Shown here piece by piece: positions 23,301 to 35,589 of a stretch of 64,000 bases of DNA. A model generated the notes under the pieces. The model was given only the letters and a program-made list of their open reading frames with translations, searched no databases and had not been told where the DNA came from. Position numbers and translations under genes: made by a program. Each line of letters opens with the position of its first letter. Position 1 is the first letter of the stretch. The stretch comes from Ricinus communis (lineage: Eukaryota; Streptophyta; Magnoliopsida; Malpighiales; Euphorbiaceae): positions 11,097,001-11,161,000 of the forward strand of contig NC_063263.1 of the NCBI RefSeq assembly GCF_019578655.1, written 5' to 3'.

Positions 23301-24422
23301 AGAAGGCGTTGTATGGCCTCAAGCAAGCTCCTCATGCTTGGTTTAGTAAGATTGCTCAATATCTTCATTTCTGTGGTTACAAGTCTTCAAATGTTGATCC
23401 AAGTTTGTTTATTAAAAAATCACCCACTATGTGCACTTTACTTCTTCTTTATATGGATGATATGGTTATTACGGGAGATAATGAAGTCAAAAGTAAGTGT
23501 CTTAGAGATGCTTTGTCTGTTCGTTTTGAAATGAAAAGCTTGGGTGAAGTATCTTGTTTTCTTGGGTTGGAGATCGTAAAATCAGGTGGCTATTTTGTCT
23601 GTCAAAGTAGATATGCAGTAAGTCATCAAACGTTTTCATATGGAGGAGTCAAAAGAAATGAATACTCCTATGGAACCTCTTCTAAAGTTGGCAAAGAATG
23701 AAGGAAAACTGCTAGACGATGCTACACTTTTTCGGCAAATGGTTGGCAGCTTATTCTACTTGACTATTTCAAGACCTGATATCATATTTGTTGTTGGAGT
23801 CATTTCACAAGTTATGGAAAAACCATGTGAGGGTCATTTGATTGCAGCAAAGAGGATCCTATGGTATGTGAAAGGGACTTTAAGCTATGGATTAATGTAC
23901 AAGCATGGTGCAGTATTTTCTTTAAGTGGTTTTGTTGATGCTGATTGGGCTGGTGACGTGAATGACAGACGTTCTACAACAGGGTTCTGTTTTACTACAG
24001 GTTCAGCTGCAATTTCTTGATGTAGTAAAAAGCAAACCACTGTTACACTTTCAAGCTGTGAGGCAGAATATGTAGCAGCGACTATGGCTACTCAAGAATG
24101 TGTTTGGCTTAAAAGACTTGTTCAAGAGTTGGTTTCTACTGTCAACTATCTGATTCCCATTTATTGCGACAATGAGAGTGCAATCAAGCTTTCGGAAAAA
24201 AATCCTATGTTTCATGCACGTTCAAAGCACATTGAAACTCATTTCCATTTCGTTCGAGAGAAGGTTCTGACTCAAGACATTGAGATGAAGAAAACAAAAA
24301 GTAAAAACCGGGTAGCTAATGTTTTTACAAAAGCACTTGCTAAGGCTAAGTTTGAATTCTTTCGTACATCACTTGGTGTTGTTGAGTGTAAGTCTGCACT
24401 AAGGGGGACTGTCATAAATTAG
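20376..24422 (+). pseudogene. Degenerate copia gag-pol of element 2
   Basis: From the ATG at 20376 the frame is broken by many stops (for example TGA in the first 30 codons; TAG or TAA in integrase near 21797, 21939, 21997 and 22203; and in reverse transcriptase near 22908 and 22989) and by frameshifts. Recognisable parts: gag with two zinc knuckles (CYRCEKQGHIKRDC and CDRCGKPGHIKSKY, 21090-21185), a decayed protease (VDSDCSHH, near 21362), integrase (TDNGGEF, near 22140), reverse transcriptase (YMDD, near 23450) and RNase H (DADWAGD, near 23940; final part to 24422). The frame runs into the 3' LTR. The sequence differs from element 1, so the two belong to different copia lineages. Confidence 0.9.
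24400..24409 (+). other. Polypurine tract of copia element 2
   Basis: TAAGGGGGAC immediately precedes the 3' LTR. Confidence 0.8.
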
Positions 24423-24694
24423 TACAGCCTACTGTTAGTATATAAGTTATCTTTGTTACTTCTATTTCTTAGGAGTCTGTTACGTATTAGAATCGGTCTT
24501 TGAGTTGTGGAATAATTGTAGGAGTGGTTAACTATTTTTTAGTCAATCAGTTAGCAATTCTAGTTTAAGTAAAGGTCTGTAATTTTTAATTTTCTGCAGT
24601 ACTTCAGTTTGACCTCTTTCTCTTGTATTTATTCTTTTAGAGTAATAAAATCATTCACTTCATAAATTGTTGTTGTTGCTTTAATTTTGGTACA
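24410..24694 (+). repeat. Copia element 2, 3' LTR
   Basis: 285 bp, same ends as the 5' LTR, with about 21 substitutions and one single-base indel relative to it. Confidence 0.93.
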
Positions 24695-25529
24695 TGAACT
24701 GCTCTTACTAATTCTACCTCTGCTCCCTACATGCCAATTAAAATAAATTAAATTGGCAATTAATAGGCATAACATAAGCATAGAAGCACGCTATCCATGA
24801 GTTCTATTACCTGCATTCATTTGGTAATCTTCCCCATGACATGCTAAATGGATGGATCCTCCAGTTCTGCCTCCTGGTTCACTACACTCTTCATGTATAA
24901 TAGTTTGAGGCTTCTCGAGTGCTGCATAGAATTATTGGCATAGAATTAGAAAATGAACCCGCCCACCTCTGGAGAGAATGAGACAAAGGTGACAACACTC
25001 ACGGCCAAGGAAAGTGAGAGCCATAGTGTAGCAAAAGTAAAATAACAGTGTAAACCCAATCAAGGCCCCTACTCCGATCCAATACCAATATGCTGCACGA
25101 GATTTCAGAACCTGAACTCCTAGAGGTTCTGTTGAGTTTGGGAGAACCTTTGAATGAGAAATAATTCTAGTAAGTAATTTGTTGAGTTATTGCATGGAAT
25201 ACACAACCATGAAACTTTAAGTTAGAAAACCTTACATGGCTCCAACTTTTGCCAAGGAACTCGTTAATTGTTATTGCATTCTGTCCATACATCATTGGTG
25301 ATACCCAGTAAGCCCATTTCCACCATTTCTTTTTTTTATCTACAGCGTTGAGCAAGTAAAAGAGTAGAGACAGCAAAACTCATTTAGTTTTTATTTAAGA
25401 AGCAGATTGTCATTACCAAACTTATTTCACTGATTATACCTCGAGACAGGACATAACCACCTGATGTGAACATTAGAAGCAGTATAAGTGAACCCAAGCT
25501 GGTAGCAGTTACCATGTCCCTTCCAGCTG

Positions 25530-26950
25530 TAGGAATTTAGTTTTCTAATTACATAATTACATAATAATTCTAATTCTATTATAAAAATTAGTAATTATAA
25601 TTTTTAAATTATAATTGATAGATTAATTTTCTAATTAGATAATAATTTTAATTTTAAAAATAATAACTTAATATAATATTTATTAAAGAATTAATTTTTT
25701 AATTATATAATAATTTCTAACTCTAAAAAATAGTAATATCAGTTATATTGATAGTATTCATTTATATAATACTAAAATCAATGAATAAATAATTTTTATA
25801 TAATTTTTTTATATTATTATACTAATAAAATTTTAAAATATACAAAGGTTAAAAAGAACATTTAAAATATTTAATTTGCAGCTAGTTTTAAAATATTATA
25901 AATGAATGTCAAATATTAAAAAATTTATCTATAAATTTGTTTATAATTAAAATAATAACAATGGTCATACAACGCACAGGTAGACGACCAATATATATTA
26001 AATTCTATGATATAAAATCTTTTTGCTATGTATCTCTATATTTTGACATGTAAAATCTTTATTTAGACATGTATACTTATTTTTTACATATAAAATTTAA
26101 GTTTATGTATAGTTTTATCGTTTTTCTATCAATTTAATAGTTAATAAGTTATATCCATAATTAAACAATAATACTAATTCTAAAATATAGCTAATTTTAA
26201 TATTATTATTGACTAATGAGTTAGTCTTTTAATTATATAGTAAATTCTAATTCTAAAAATAGTAATATTAATTAATTTATATAAATATTAAAAATTAATT
26301 AATAGATATTATTAAAAAAATTATATTATTGCACTAATATTTTTCTTAAACCAATAGAACCTTAAAATATTAAAAAAGATATCTAAAAGTATTTAATTTA
26401 TTATTCTTTTTAAGAGTACAGCAAAATCTTTCTATAGTCGTACACTTGAAATCAAATAAAATTTATAAATATGAGGAGATTATAACTTAATGGAGGTTCG
26501 ATATTAAAAAATTTCTTTGGACTTAATATTTAAACTTGTTAGTGAGGTAATAGAAACCAGAGATAAAATACGTTAATATCTTATTATATTATACATATAA
26601 AATTGATGAAACAAAACAATAATACAGTAAGAAAAAACATAACATAATATTTTTTTCTTAAAAAGTTATATATATATATATATATATAAGAATATTACTA
26701 TATAGAGAAATATTTTCTTAAAACGAGACTTAAAAATGTATAAATCATTACAATAGAAAATTTATTCCTATTTATAACTGATCCAAATTAAAATTGAAAT
26801 ATTTTATCACCATGTAGAAATTATTTTTATATAAAATATCATTATAAAATATTTTATTGTATTAAGTAATATAAAATATTATAAAATTTATAAAAATTTT
26901 ATATAAATTTAATTTATATTATTTTTATAATTAAAATAATGAAAACAGCT
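25530..26950. other. AT-rich segment replacing the 5' half of pseudogene A
   Basis: Homology to the PDR gene stops within exon 12 at about 25529. Beyond it lies about 1.4 kb of very AT-rich sequence without coding content. A motif of the type 'ttttctaattanataataatt' recurs in diverged form near 25541, 25630, 25697 and 26222, and an (AT)n run lies at 26669-26689. It could be a degraded transposon or simply AT-rich filler; I cannot assign it. Confidence 0.5.
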
Positions 26951-27174
26951 TTATTTTATTTCTATTATCTTTTATTTTCTCTCGGAGATGACTGTATAGA
27001 AGTACATATAGACCAGTATAAATAAAACGTACATTTCCTTGCATCATTTATGTCCACACAATTGATGTAATATTACTAAGAAAATGTACAACAAATTGAC
27101 ATTTTCGTCATTATAATGCCTAAAACTAGAAAGACAACAAAGAATAAGAATATAAAGACATCAAACCAAAATCT

Positions 27175-30100
27175 TTATCTCCTTTGGAAGTTAAAGGACT
27201 TGATAGAAACAGCAAAAATAAAAGCAAACAGTACAGTAGTCCCAACAATCACAGCTGCAACCACTCCAAGAAAATCATGTCTGATACCATAGTACTCTCT
27301 TACGAAATCTTCCACAGTTTGGCTCCCACCTTCAAATGCGTCCTTTATATCTGAAAACTGTGACCCGATCAATCCGTACAAGGTCCATGACACTGGACAT
27401 ACCCAGTAATACCATCTCCACCATACAGGCATCCTCTGTCAGATTACGGAATTGGTAGAATAAAGTCAGTCCATAGGACAACTATAAGCTACAGACAACA
27501 TAAACCTCTAACATTTTAAAACGACGAAAGGCCATGAAACGCTTACGGTTCTTGGGACAATAAACCCTGAAAAGAGGTTCCAAATTCCATAAAATGCTGA
27601 AGAAACTACGGATGCAATGTGGTGATTTGGCGTGACGGCAACAGCCATCATTCCGCAGTAGGTGAAGTACATCAATGTGAAGTACATGAAGAATATATAC
27701 CAAAAGAACTTAGCAGCAGTCCATTCGAATCCAATCATTGAGTATGTTAAAAGACCATATACAACTGCTTGAGCAAAAATGTATGGAATCTCAACCAGGA
27801 CCTGTGGCCAGAGATTTGAAGTTTGTTAAGAATAAATCCAGAATGTTCTACCTAACGAATGTTACATTAATACAAGAAAAGACTTGTTACCTGCGCATAG
27901 GCATAAGGCAAAGCTGAATACATTCCGGCAGCTCTTTCTCTGTAGAAGACAGTTCTTTCAATTGCTACAACCGGTTGCACAGATGCTGCATTTTGTGTCC
28001 CTAGAAAGACAACTGCTGCGTACATTGAACCTGCAGAATTAAAAATGTCTTGTTGCGTCCTCCTATAGTTCAAGAAGAAATAAGATTAGATGGCATAAAT
28101 ACAACATTATTAGTATGAACCACTAACGGTTTTAGTACTACGACGTAACTTACGTTTTGGAGCCAAGATCCCAGAACATTGTCCCGAACATCAATGCTAT
28201 AAAGGTGGTGAACAGAAATCTGACAGCAGTATATGGTGGATTCCGCCAGTATGACAACCGTTGCTTCCATAAGCAAGCTATGCATTGGGTTAAAAAGGAC
28301 TGGGAGTACTGTGTAGGGAAATAGAGGTCCTTTGAACCAGGAACTGAAGTGCTTAATTCTTTAATAATTGCTTTGTTTCTCCTGAAAAATGTACCGCACA
28401 TCAGCAACCAATACCAGAACAAATTTCTAAGCGATATATTATCCTCTGTTTGAAACATTAATAGTGCACGCTACGTAATTCTTACAAGTTTACCTGTACA
28501 ACTCTGAATTCTTGTAGATGGTAGCAAAATCAACTCCCAAAGACAACTCTTGTGCAGAACTGGTAACTTCCAGCATCCAAGTTGCTGGATTATAACCATC
28601 TTTAACTTTACTTACTCCTTCGATTACCTTTACAAAATGAATAATTAAAAGAAATTAGCATGAATATAGTCTTTTAAAACTTGAATGAAGGTTCTTTTTA
28701 CGTTTCCATGACATCAAATGTACCTCAAAATAGTCAATCATATGGCAAGAATGCCGACCCAATGGGCCAACATAGATCTCTTCTCCACCTCTCTTCATCA
28801 AGAATAGCTGCAATGGAAAGATATACGCAACACATATAAGTGATAAAGAACTTAAGCCACAATAAATCTTCAACCTTATGATCTTTTAAACATTCCTTAC
28901 CTCATCGAAAGCTTCAAATAGATCAATGCTTGGCTGGTGGATGGTGCATACAACCGTTCTTCCTGTGTCCACAGTGTTTCTAACTGTTCTCATTACAATT
29001 GCAGCAGCTCTTGCATCTAGTCCTGAAGTTGGCTCATCCATGAATATTATGGAGGGGTTTGCCACTAACTCAACTGAAATTGTTAGCCGCTTCCGCTGCT
29101 CAGTAGACAGACCATTCACACCAGGCAATCCAACTAGTGCTTGCCTCAGTGGATTTAGTTCCACAAGCTCCATAACTTCGTTAACAAACATCTGCAAACA
29201 TAGAATCAATTTTGTGTGACTGAGAGTCCTCCCATTTAATGTATTACTGACAGATGAAGTACATTCAAGATAACTGAGATCTTGACAGCATTGTCAGGTA
29301 GAAGAAACAGGTTTCTACAAACTAGATAAAAGCATAGGGTATGGGATATCAATGCCTTTTAAACAACATAATGCAAATCATTTTGAATGGACTAAACACC
29401 AGATACTGGGCATGCTCAAAGGAAACAAGCACAAGAGCGATGATGTTTGAAGTATACAAGATTGCATTGAAAACTAGATGCGTAAAGAAGACTTGTGATG
29501 TATATTTTTACCTTCCTGGTTTCAGGGTCAACTTCAGGGGCTAGACGAAGCCAAGCCGAGTAGATTAGGGATTCATAAACAGTAACATGTGGGGAATGGA
29601 TGTCATTTTGCTCGCAATATCCTGAAATTCTAGCAAAAGTATCTTGCTTCTTTGGGTACCCAGAAATTCGGATGTCCCCCTCAATATATCCACCAGTTTT
29701 CCTACCAGCCAGCACATCCATCAGAGTAGTTTTACCAGCACCACTAACACCCATCAATGCTGTCAGAACACCTGGCTTGAATGCACCACTGACACCCTTC
29801 AAAAGCACCAATTTATCGTCAGCAATTCCTTGACTTTTCATTTCCTGTAAAGTTTAATGTAACAAGGTCAAATTCCATCATTGTTTGAACCATATCGCAC
29901 TGAAAGGAAATATTTTTCTCCTTTTTGATACCTGAGGCATGTCAACAGAGTACATAACATCATTAAAGGTGATGGAATGTGGTTCAAATGGAAGAACCAT
30001 TCCTTTTTTCTTATTCTGGTTTGCCTCATCAGTCATCCTAATTCCAACTCCATTCTCTACAAAGAAATTGAGTGTACTACATTAGCAACTAATAAGAACA

Positions 30101-33100
30101 TAAGAAATGAATCTGAGATGAACCCATTACCAATGAGACTTACCTGTGATTGTCCTATGACTACTTCCATTTTGTGATAACTGAATGGCTCCTCCGGTTC
30201 TGTCACTACGTTCAGGCTCGTCAGATATAACAGCATGGGGCTTCTCATATGCTGCCAAGACATTAGGACACGTTCTTATTTTCAGCGAAAGAAAAAAAAC
30301 CTGAAATTTAAAGATAACAATACTCACGATTAAGGTGAGTGAGAGCCAAAGTGAAACACAAGTTGAATAATATTGTGAATCCTGTCAATGCGCCTATGCC
30401 TATCCAATACCAGTATGCATGTGGGAAGAACCCACGACTTTTAATAAATTGAACTCCCAAGGAATCAGTTGAGGTTGAGTTTGCTGGAACCTGTAATTCG
30501 TAAGGTAACATAAGAAATTGCTTAATTATTGAGAAGCTAAAACCCAAATATTGTCAAGTTCAAGAGAATTACATGATTCCAGCTCTCTCCTAAGAACTCA
30601 TTAGCTACTAATGCATTCTGCCCATACATCATTGGTGAGATCCAGTAACCCCATGTCCACCATTTCTTAATGTCATCTGTTTAATATAACAAGGAGGAAA
30701 AAAAAAAATTGATTCCTTGCCATTCTTGTTTGATATCCCAAAAATTAGTCAGCCAAACACACTAGTTTACAAGATGTACCTCGTGACAGGACTATGCCGC
30801 CCAATGCAAAAACTGTAAGTAGCGCAAATGATCCAAATGTGTTAGCAACAATCATGTTCCTTCCTACTGCAGCTATAAATCGGAATAGTCCGGAGGCCAT
30901 CTGGTTAACAATTAAGAGCAGAAAGTACTGCTTGAATAATCTGCAGTCGTAACAATTTGTATCAGCTGGAGCAGAACACATTGCTTTACATGATATTTTA
31001 ATCAACATAGTTATTTTCCTTTCTTTTCCTTCTCTTTATTTTCTTTTCCTTCTTACCTTTCAACATTAGGATCAAATCCGATGACATAATAGGTGATAAA
31101 AACCCAAACACCAACTTCGAAAAACGTAATAGGAATTTTAAGTATCCATGTGGGTAGCGCATATGCCCATGGAGGATAGAATTGGAGGTCCCTTTGCTTG
31201 TAAAACACAGGAAGCTTTGCAATGGTCATGGATAGCTCTGACATGCCATTGAACATGATCGCGATCAAAGAGAAGAACAAGGCGCCCAAATACACTCCTG
31301 CATCCGTGAGGTCTTCTCGATGCATCTCAGTTCGCAAGAAGAGTGTCATAGATATAATTGCCATAACTACAAGCTAGAAGCAAGGACAAAATTCTGTTGT
31401 TTGAGAAATAGGAAATTTGCTGTAACATGGAAACTAGGAAAATGTAAATTCTGTTGATAATTACTTGCGTGAGCTTGAAGATATAAACAAATGAATTCCT
31501 CTTCATTAGCAAGTACTCTCTTGCGAAACAAGCTTTAAGCAGCTCCATCTTATCAACACCATACTTTCTCGCTGCCAAAGCAGCAGGATGGCTTTTGGAT
31601 TTATCAAATGGGGTTGAAAGCTCTTGTCCTATTATTTGACCCACATCATATGATTGGAATGCCTCAGAAAATTCTTGTACTGTGACAAAACTGTAAGGCT
31701 GATCTTTTTGTACCCAATATTGCTTCTGATCATTCTTTGATGTCACCTGCAATTAATTTTTCATTCTCAAGTGTTTTGGAATCTCACAAATAAGGCTTAT
31801 TAAGAAAGAAAGATAGAACTACTACACTTATGCTTACTTCTTGCAAGAAATCTGCCACGCCTTTTCTTTCAGGACACTTGAAGCCCATATATTCAAAAAA
31901 CTCAAGCACATGTTCCCGAGGACCCTGGTAAACAATCTGGCCATCAGACAGCAGAATAATGTCATCAAAGAGATCATAAGTCTCTGGGGCTGGCTGGAGG
32001 AGAGAAATGACAGCAGTTCCATCAAGAATATGAATGGTTTGCTTAAGTGAGTTCACAATTTGGTAAGTTGTGGAGCTGTCTAAGCCAGTGGATATCTCAT
32101 CCATAAACAATACCCTCGCTGGCCCAACCAGCATTTCACCTTCATTTTGAACATTGAAGATATCACTTTAGACACAGTTGTAAATGTGAAAGGGAAATAA
32201 TTGAATCTTTTTTGGGGTTAGGAATAGACTGGTGAATTCCATTCACCTGTTGTTACACGCTTCCTTTGTCCACCGGAGATGCCTCTTAACATTTCATCTC
32301 CAACCAAGGTATCTGCACAGACTTCTAATCCTAATATCTGTAAAATAAAAGTGATAATAGTCCTTAAATAAGGTATTTCAATAATATTAATTTTTTATGA
32401 TACTTGAAGGCACTAAAGTACTTTTCGATGATAATACCTTCAAAACATAATCTGTGACCACATTGGTCTCCTGGCCTTCTGTTGCTACAGCCTGTGACAG
32501 CATAAATATACCAGAAGAAGATAATCAATCTCCACTATTGCAGCTTGTTCTAGATTGTGTTATTGCAATGTTTATTGAGCAAAAAACATAAAGGGATATT
32601 TTGTGCCTTTTCATGCCAATTCCTTTTCATTTTTATGATTTCTTTACTTACCTTCATGAAAACATCAATATCCGGATCAGGTTTAATATTTGCTGCTTTC
32701 TCTCTTCTAGACAACTCAACTAACATATCTGCAAAATTGCCAGATTTTCTCTCATAAACATTCACATTTAGATTGTCTATAGGTCATGATCGGGACACAT
32801 CTTAAGAATATGGTTTAAATAAAAGGTATTCTGACCATTTCGGGTTCCAACCCCTTGGCATCTGACGGAAAATGACAAAGTCTCTCTTACAGTCATTTCT
32901 CCTATATGAAGATCATGTTGACTGATATAGGCAGCAGTGCTTTGTGGTATGAATTCATTCATTCCGTGACCATTATAAGTCACATTACCAGAAAACTGAA
33001 AGAGAAATTCAGTATTAACATTGAATGCTAAAAGTTCTCGAGGAAGTTATAAAGCCATGATAATGTATTACTACCTTCAAGTTAGGATCAAGCTTTCCAG

Positions 33101-33886
33101 CCAAAGCTAACAAAAGCGTAGTCTTTCCAGAACTTGGAGGACCCAAAAGTAAAGTCATCCTGGATTATATGCAAACACCAAAAGATCAATTAGAAAAGTT
33201 GCAAAACGTTTTCACTACAAATATGTTATCATTTGACCCAAGTAATTATAGTTAAAGATCAAACTTGTCTCACCTTGATGGCTTGATGACTCCACTAACG
33301 TCCTTGAGGATGGTCAGTTGTTTTTTTCTACTTGGAAGAATGTGAAGAGAATTCAAAAAGCCCTTTAAAATCAAAGGATATTTAGTTTACAAGAAAAACA
33401 TAACATGCCAAAATTAGCAAGATTCAATCTTTGGAAGTACTTACCTCAAATAAATTAATAGAGAAATTAACGAATGTAGGCAAAGCTCTGCTTCCTACAA
33501 AGGCTTCAGCTTCAATATTTAGGTTCTCAAACCGAACTTCAATTGTTGGAAGTTCAATTCCAACTCTAAAAGACCAAGAAATTAGAGAAATAATCGTAAG
33601 AAAAAAGAACATCGCAGCTATTATTCTATTCTAACTATTTGACTCAATCAGTCTCAAATTCGATCGAACACATTTCCAACATTCAAATCCTATATGATAA
33701 GAACAGCAAAGATTTATTATCTCATTGCCATATATAGGCATTTGGTTACTGCAGAAATTCTTAAAGAGGAAAGCTCCTGGACTACATGAGACTTAACTAC
33801 TAACCTAAAAGCCCAATCTTTCCCCATCAGAGACGCATTAACTAAAAAGTTCAGGATTATTTCTTAGCCAGAAGAGCAAGAAACGC

Positions 33887-33919
<33 letters not shown>

Positions 33920-34275
33920 AGAACCAGTAGAAATCTTTACCTATCAATACGGTTCTTGAGCTTCAACAAGAACTCCTCATTATCTTCTTCAACGACTCTC
34001 AGTAATCTCTCAAGCAAAAGTTTCCTTTCATGGAATCCAAGACTACCAACATCAATCTCATTAGCTCCATTTCTTGATGCACTAAACAATATACCTTTCC
34101 TCAAACGATCATAAGTAGGTAACCTTTCAAGAGCAGCCCATTTAAGAGCTTCTTCATCATCTTCTTCTCTCGAAGACATTGAAAATATATCAGGTATTGT
34201 ATTATTTGTCCATATAGAAGACCCTCCTCTTCTTAAACTACTACTAGCAGCTCTATAGAGGCCACCACCCTCCAT
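27175..34275 (-). CDS. Full-size PDR-type ABCG transporter, copy B (1443 aa, 24 exons)
   Basis: Plasma-membrane ATP-driven exporter of the pleiotropic drug resistance family (NBD-TMD-NBD-TMD). Exons: 34275-33941, 33565-33445, 33362-33274, 33159-33075, 32995-32836, 32728-32652, 32491-32438, 32337-32247, 32139-31838, 31746-31465, 31373-31057, 30940-30780, 30676-30573, 30490-30328, 30251-30144, 30056-29932, 29844-29512, 29191-28901, 28807-28724, 28627-28494, 28381-28154, 28062-27891, 27801-27547, 27435-27175. They sum to 4,332 nt in frame. NBD1 has Walker A GPPSSGKT (188-195), signature ISGGQRKR and Walker B LFMDE; NBD2 has Walker A GVSGAGKT (890-897), the PDR-typical LSTEQRKR and [10 protein letters not shown]. 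It ends in the family FNFQRR terminus. The start MEGG is chosen by alignment with copies C and D, although the frame stays open upstream to 34422. The closest PDR family with known function is the NtPDR1/NpPDR1 type, which exports terpenoids; the substrate here is unknown. Confidence 0.94.
33888..33917. repeat. Poly(A) run of 30 in intron 1 of copy B
   Basis: Thirty uninterrupted A on the plus strand, 24 bp downstream of exon 1 in gene orientation as poly(T). Copy C has only short A runs in the same intron. Confidence 0.95.
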
Positions 34276-34456
34276 TGTTTGAAAAAGAATCAAAATGAAT
34301 GTGATTCCGTATATAATAAAAATAGAAAAACCCACCCAAACCCAAATCTTGTCTTTAACTCTTTTTCTTGATTTTGAAACTTCGTAATATATTGTTGGGC
34401 TCTTAGTGCTGAAAGAGCGCACAAACTATGCAATGCCATTTCCCTTGAGGAACAAG

Positions 34457-34499
34457 CTATTTATAGTGATTATAACTGAACTGGCGGCTGACTCGTCAA
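34457..34499 (-). promoter_or_regulatory. Core promoter of copy B: TATA box, GCC box, TTGAC core
   Basis: On the minus strand CTATAAATAG (34466-34457) lies about 180 bp upstream of the ATG. Seventeen bases further upstream is AGCCGCC (34489-34483), the ERF-bound GCC box, and next to it TTGACG (34499-34494), which has the W-box core. Copy C has the same arrangement. Confidence 0.6.
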
Positions 34500-35580
34500 A
34501 CTTAAATATGTTTTCTCTTTAAATTCTTTTTCTACCAGAAATTTCAAGAATCTATAGTATGTAGATAATTAAATCTGCTTGGCTCCCACGGCCCTCTAAA
34601 AGAGCCCCAAGTGATGCATAAATGGTAAGTTACTTAAAATCATGTGAAAGCAATTGGAGAAGGAAACGATATTGGATTAATTTGAACTGAACTAAAGAAA
34701 AAAGAAAAGGATAATATAAAGTAATGAATCTAACAGACATTAGCAATGATGTCGGAATCCAACTACTTGGAAGCTGAGATTATAAAAGTGAAGCATTTCA
34801 CAGCTTTTACTTATTCGTTTGTAAGAGACTATATATTTAATGTGTATGGTCAACTGGTGAACTTCTACGTACATCTCCAAAAAAAAAAAAAAAAAAGTTC
34901 AGACCCGTACACAGACAAGGCAAGAATATGCACGAGACTCTTGAGGATCAAGTTTCAATTTTTAATTGATGAACATCCAAAAAGAATAGCAGAAACATGC
35001 ACAAAATCTTTCCTTGAAGCTTCTATTTATTTATCTTTTTTAGCTTAACTCAATTCCCATTTTACAACATTGAATTCCTCCAAATTTCTTTTATTTTTAG
35101 TGATCCATTTATACACGATAAAAGTAATATATCATTACTAACAATGAGAATATTCGAATTTAAATTTTTTTAATACAATAATTTCTCCATAAAAAAATGG
35201 TAGATTTTAGAAATTCTACCGTTTGAATGGGATTTTGGACCACCGCGTATTTTATGAATATTCATTTAGGCTAAACAAAGTTTCTCATAAAGCATAACAT
35301 TTCTTTGAATAGAAAATAATAATTAAATATTTTGGAACTTGACTATATACTAATAGTCCATTGTCTTAAAAAAAAAAGTCCGTTCTATCTCTTACTTGAG
35401 AGAAAAGTTTGGACTTAATATTATTAAATGGAACACCAGCAATTCAGGACAAGCAGTGACAAGCTCACGTGAGATCTTTGAGATGACCAACAAAATCATT
35501 CATTACTGTAGCACTATCCTTTCCTTATTAAGAGCTTTACAGTAATGGACTTTGATAATGCAGGAAAAGTGGTTGTTAAG
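34500..35580. other. Upstream flank of copy B
   Basis: No gene. Two blocks match the flank of copy C in order: about 34650-34790 corresponds to about 45360-45500, and about 35350-35490 to about 48013-48135. A poly(A) run lies at 34880-34896. Confidence 0.6.
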
Positions 35581-35589
35581 AAAAGTGTT

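Larger units (their letters stand above)
20025..24694 (+). mobile_element. Ty1/copia LTR retrotransposon inside exon 16 of pseudogene A
   Basis: A 4,670-bp element has a 286-bp left LTR (20025-20310) and a 285-bp right LTR (24410-24694), both starting TGTCATAAATTAG and ending GTACA. A perfect 5-bp target duplication TGAAC lies at 20020-20024 and 24695-24699. A tRNA-Met primer site and a polypurine tract are present. The LTRs differ at roughly 21 of 285 sites (~7%), so it is clearly older than element 1. It interrupts coding sequence of the pseudogene. Confidence 0.96.
16901..25529 (-). pseudogene. Truncated PDR/ABCG transporter pseudogene (copy A)
   Basis: Only exons 12 (partial) to 24 of the PDR gene remain: 25529-25440, 25339-25236, 25147-25003, 24921-24811, 24717-24700 plus 20024-19888 (exon 16 split by a copia element), 19798-19466, an exon 18 stub near 18606-18569, 18535-18450, 18343-18210, 18059-17832, 17737-17566, 17470-17217 and 17119-16901. 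Exons 1-11 (all of NBD1 and the start of the first membrane domain) are missing. Further lesions: GAG-to-TAG stop in exon 17 (near 19567) after a good Walker A (GVTGAGKTT); most of exon 18 (NBD2 signature and Walker B) deleted; 2-bp insertion in exon 19; acceptor AG-to-AA and 1-bp deletion in exon 23 (near 17333); and a lost donor after exon 23. Many exons still read well (exons 20-22 are clean), so inactivation is not ancient. It lies tail-to-tail with the cyclase, 262 bp from its stop. Confidence 0.92.

Noticed and set aside
28926..29219. Long plus-strand open frames over the PDR nucleotide-binding exons (also at 38817, 52921, 29600, 39457 and 53548).
   Set aside because: They are antisense shadows of conserved ATP-binding exons and recur in every copy for that reason.
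34276..34422. A longer N-terminus for PDR copy B, since the frame stays open to an ATG at 34422.
   Set aside because: The extra 49 residues have no counterpart in copies C and D, and MEGG/MEGS starts align in all three; the stretch is 5' leader.
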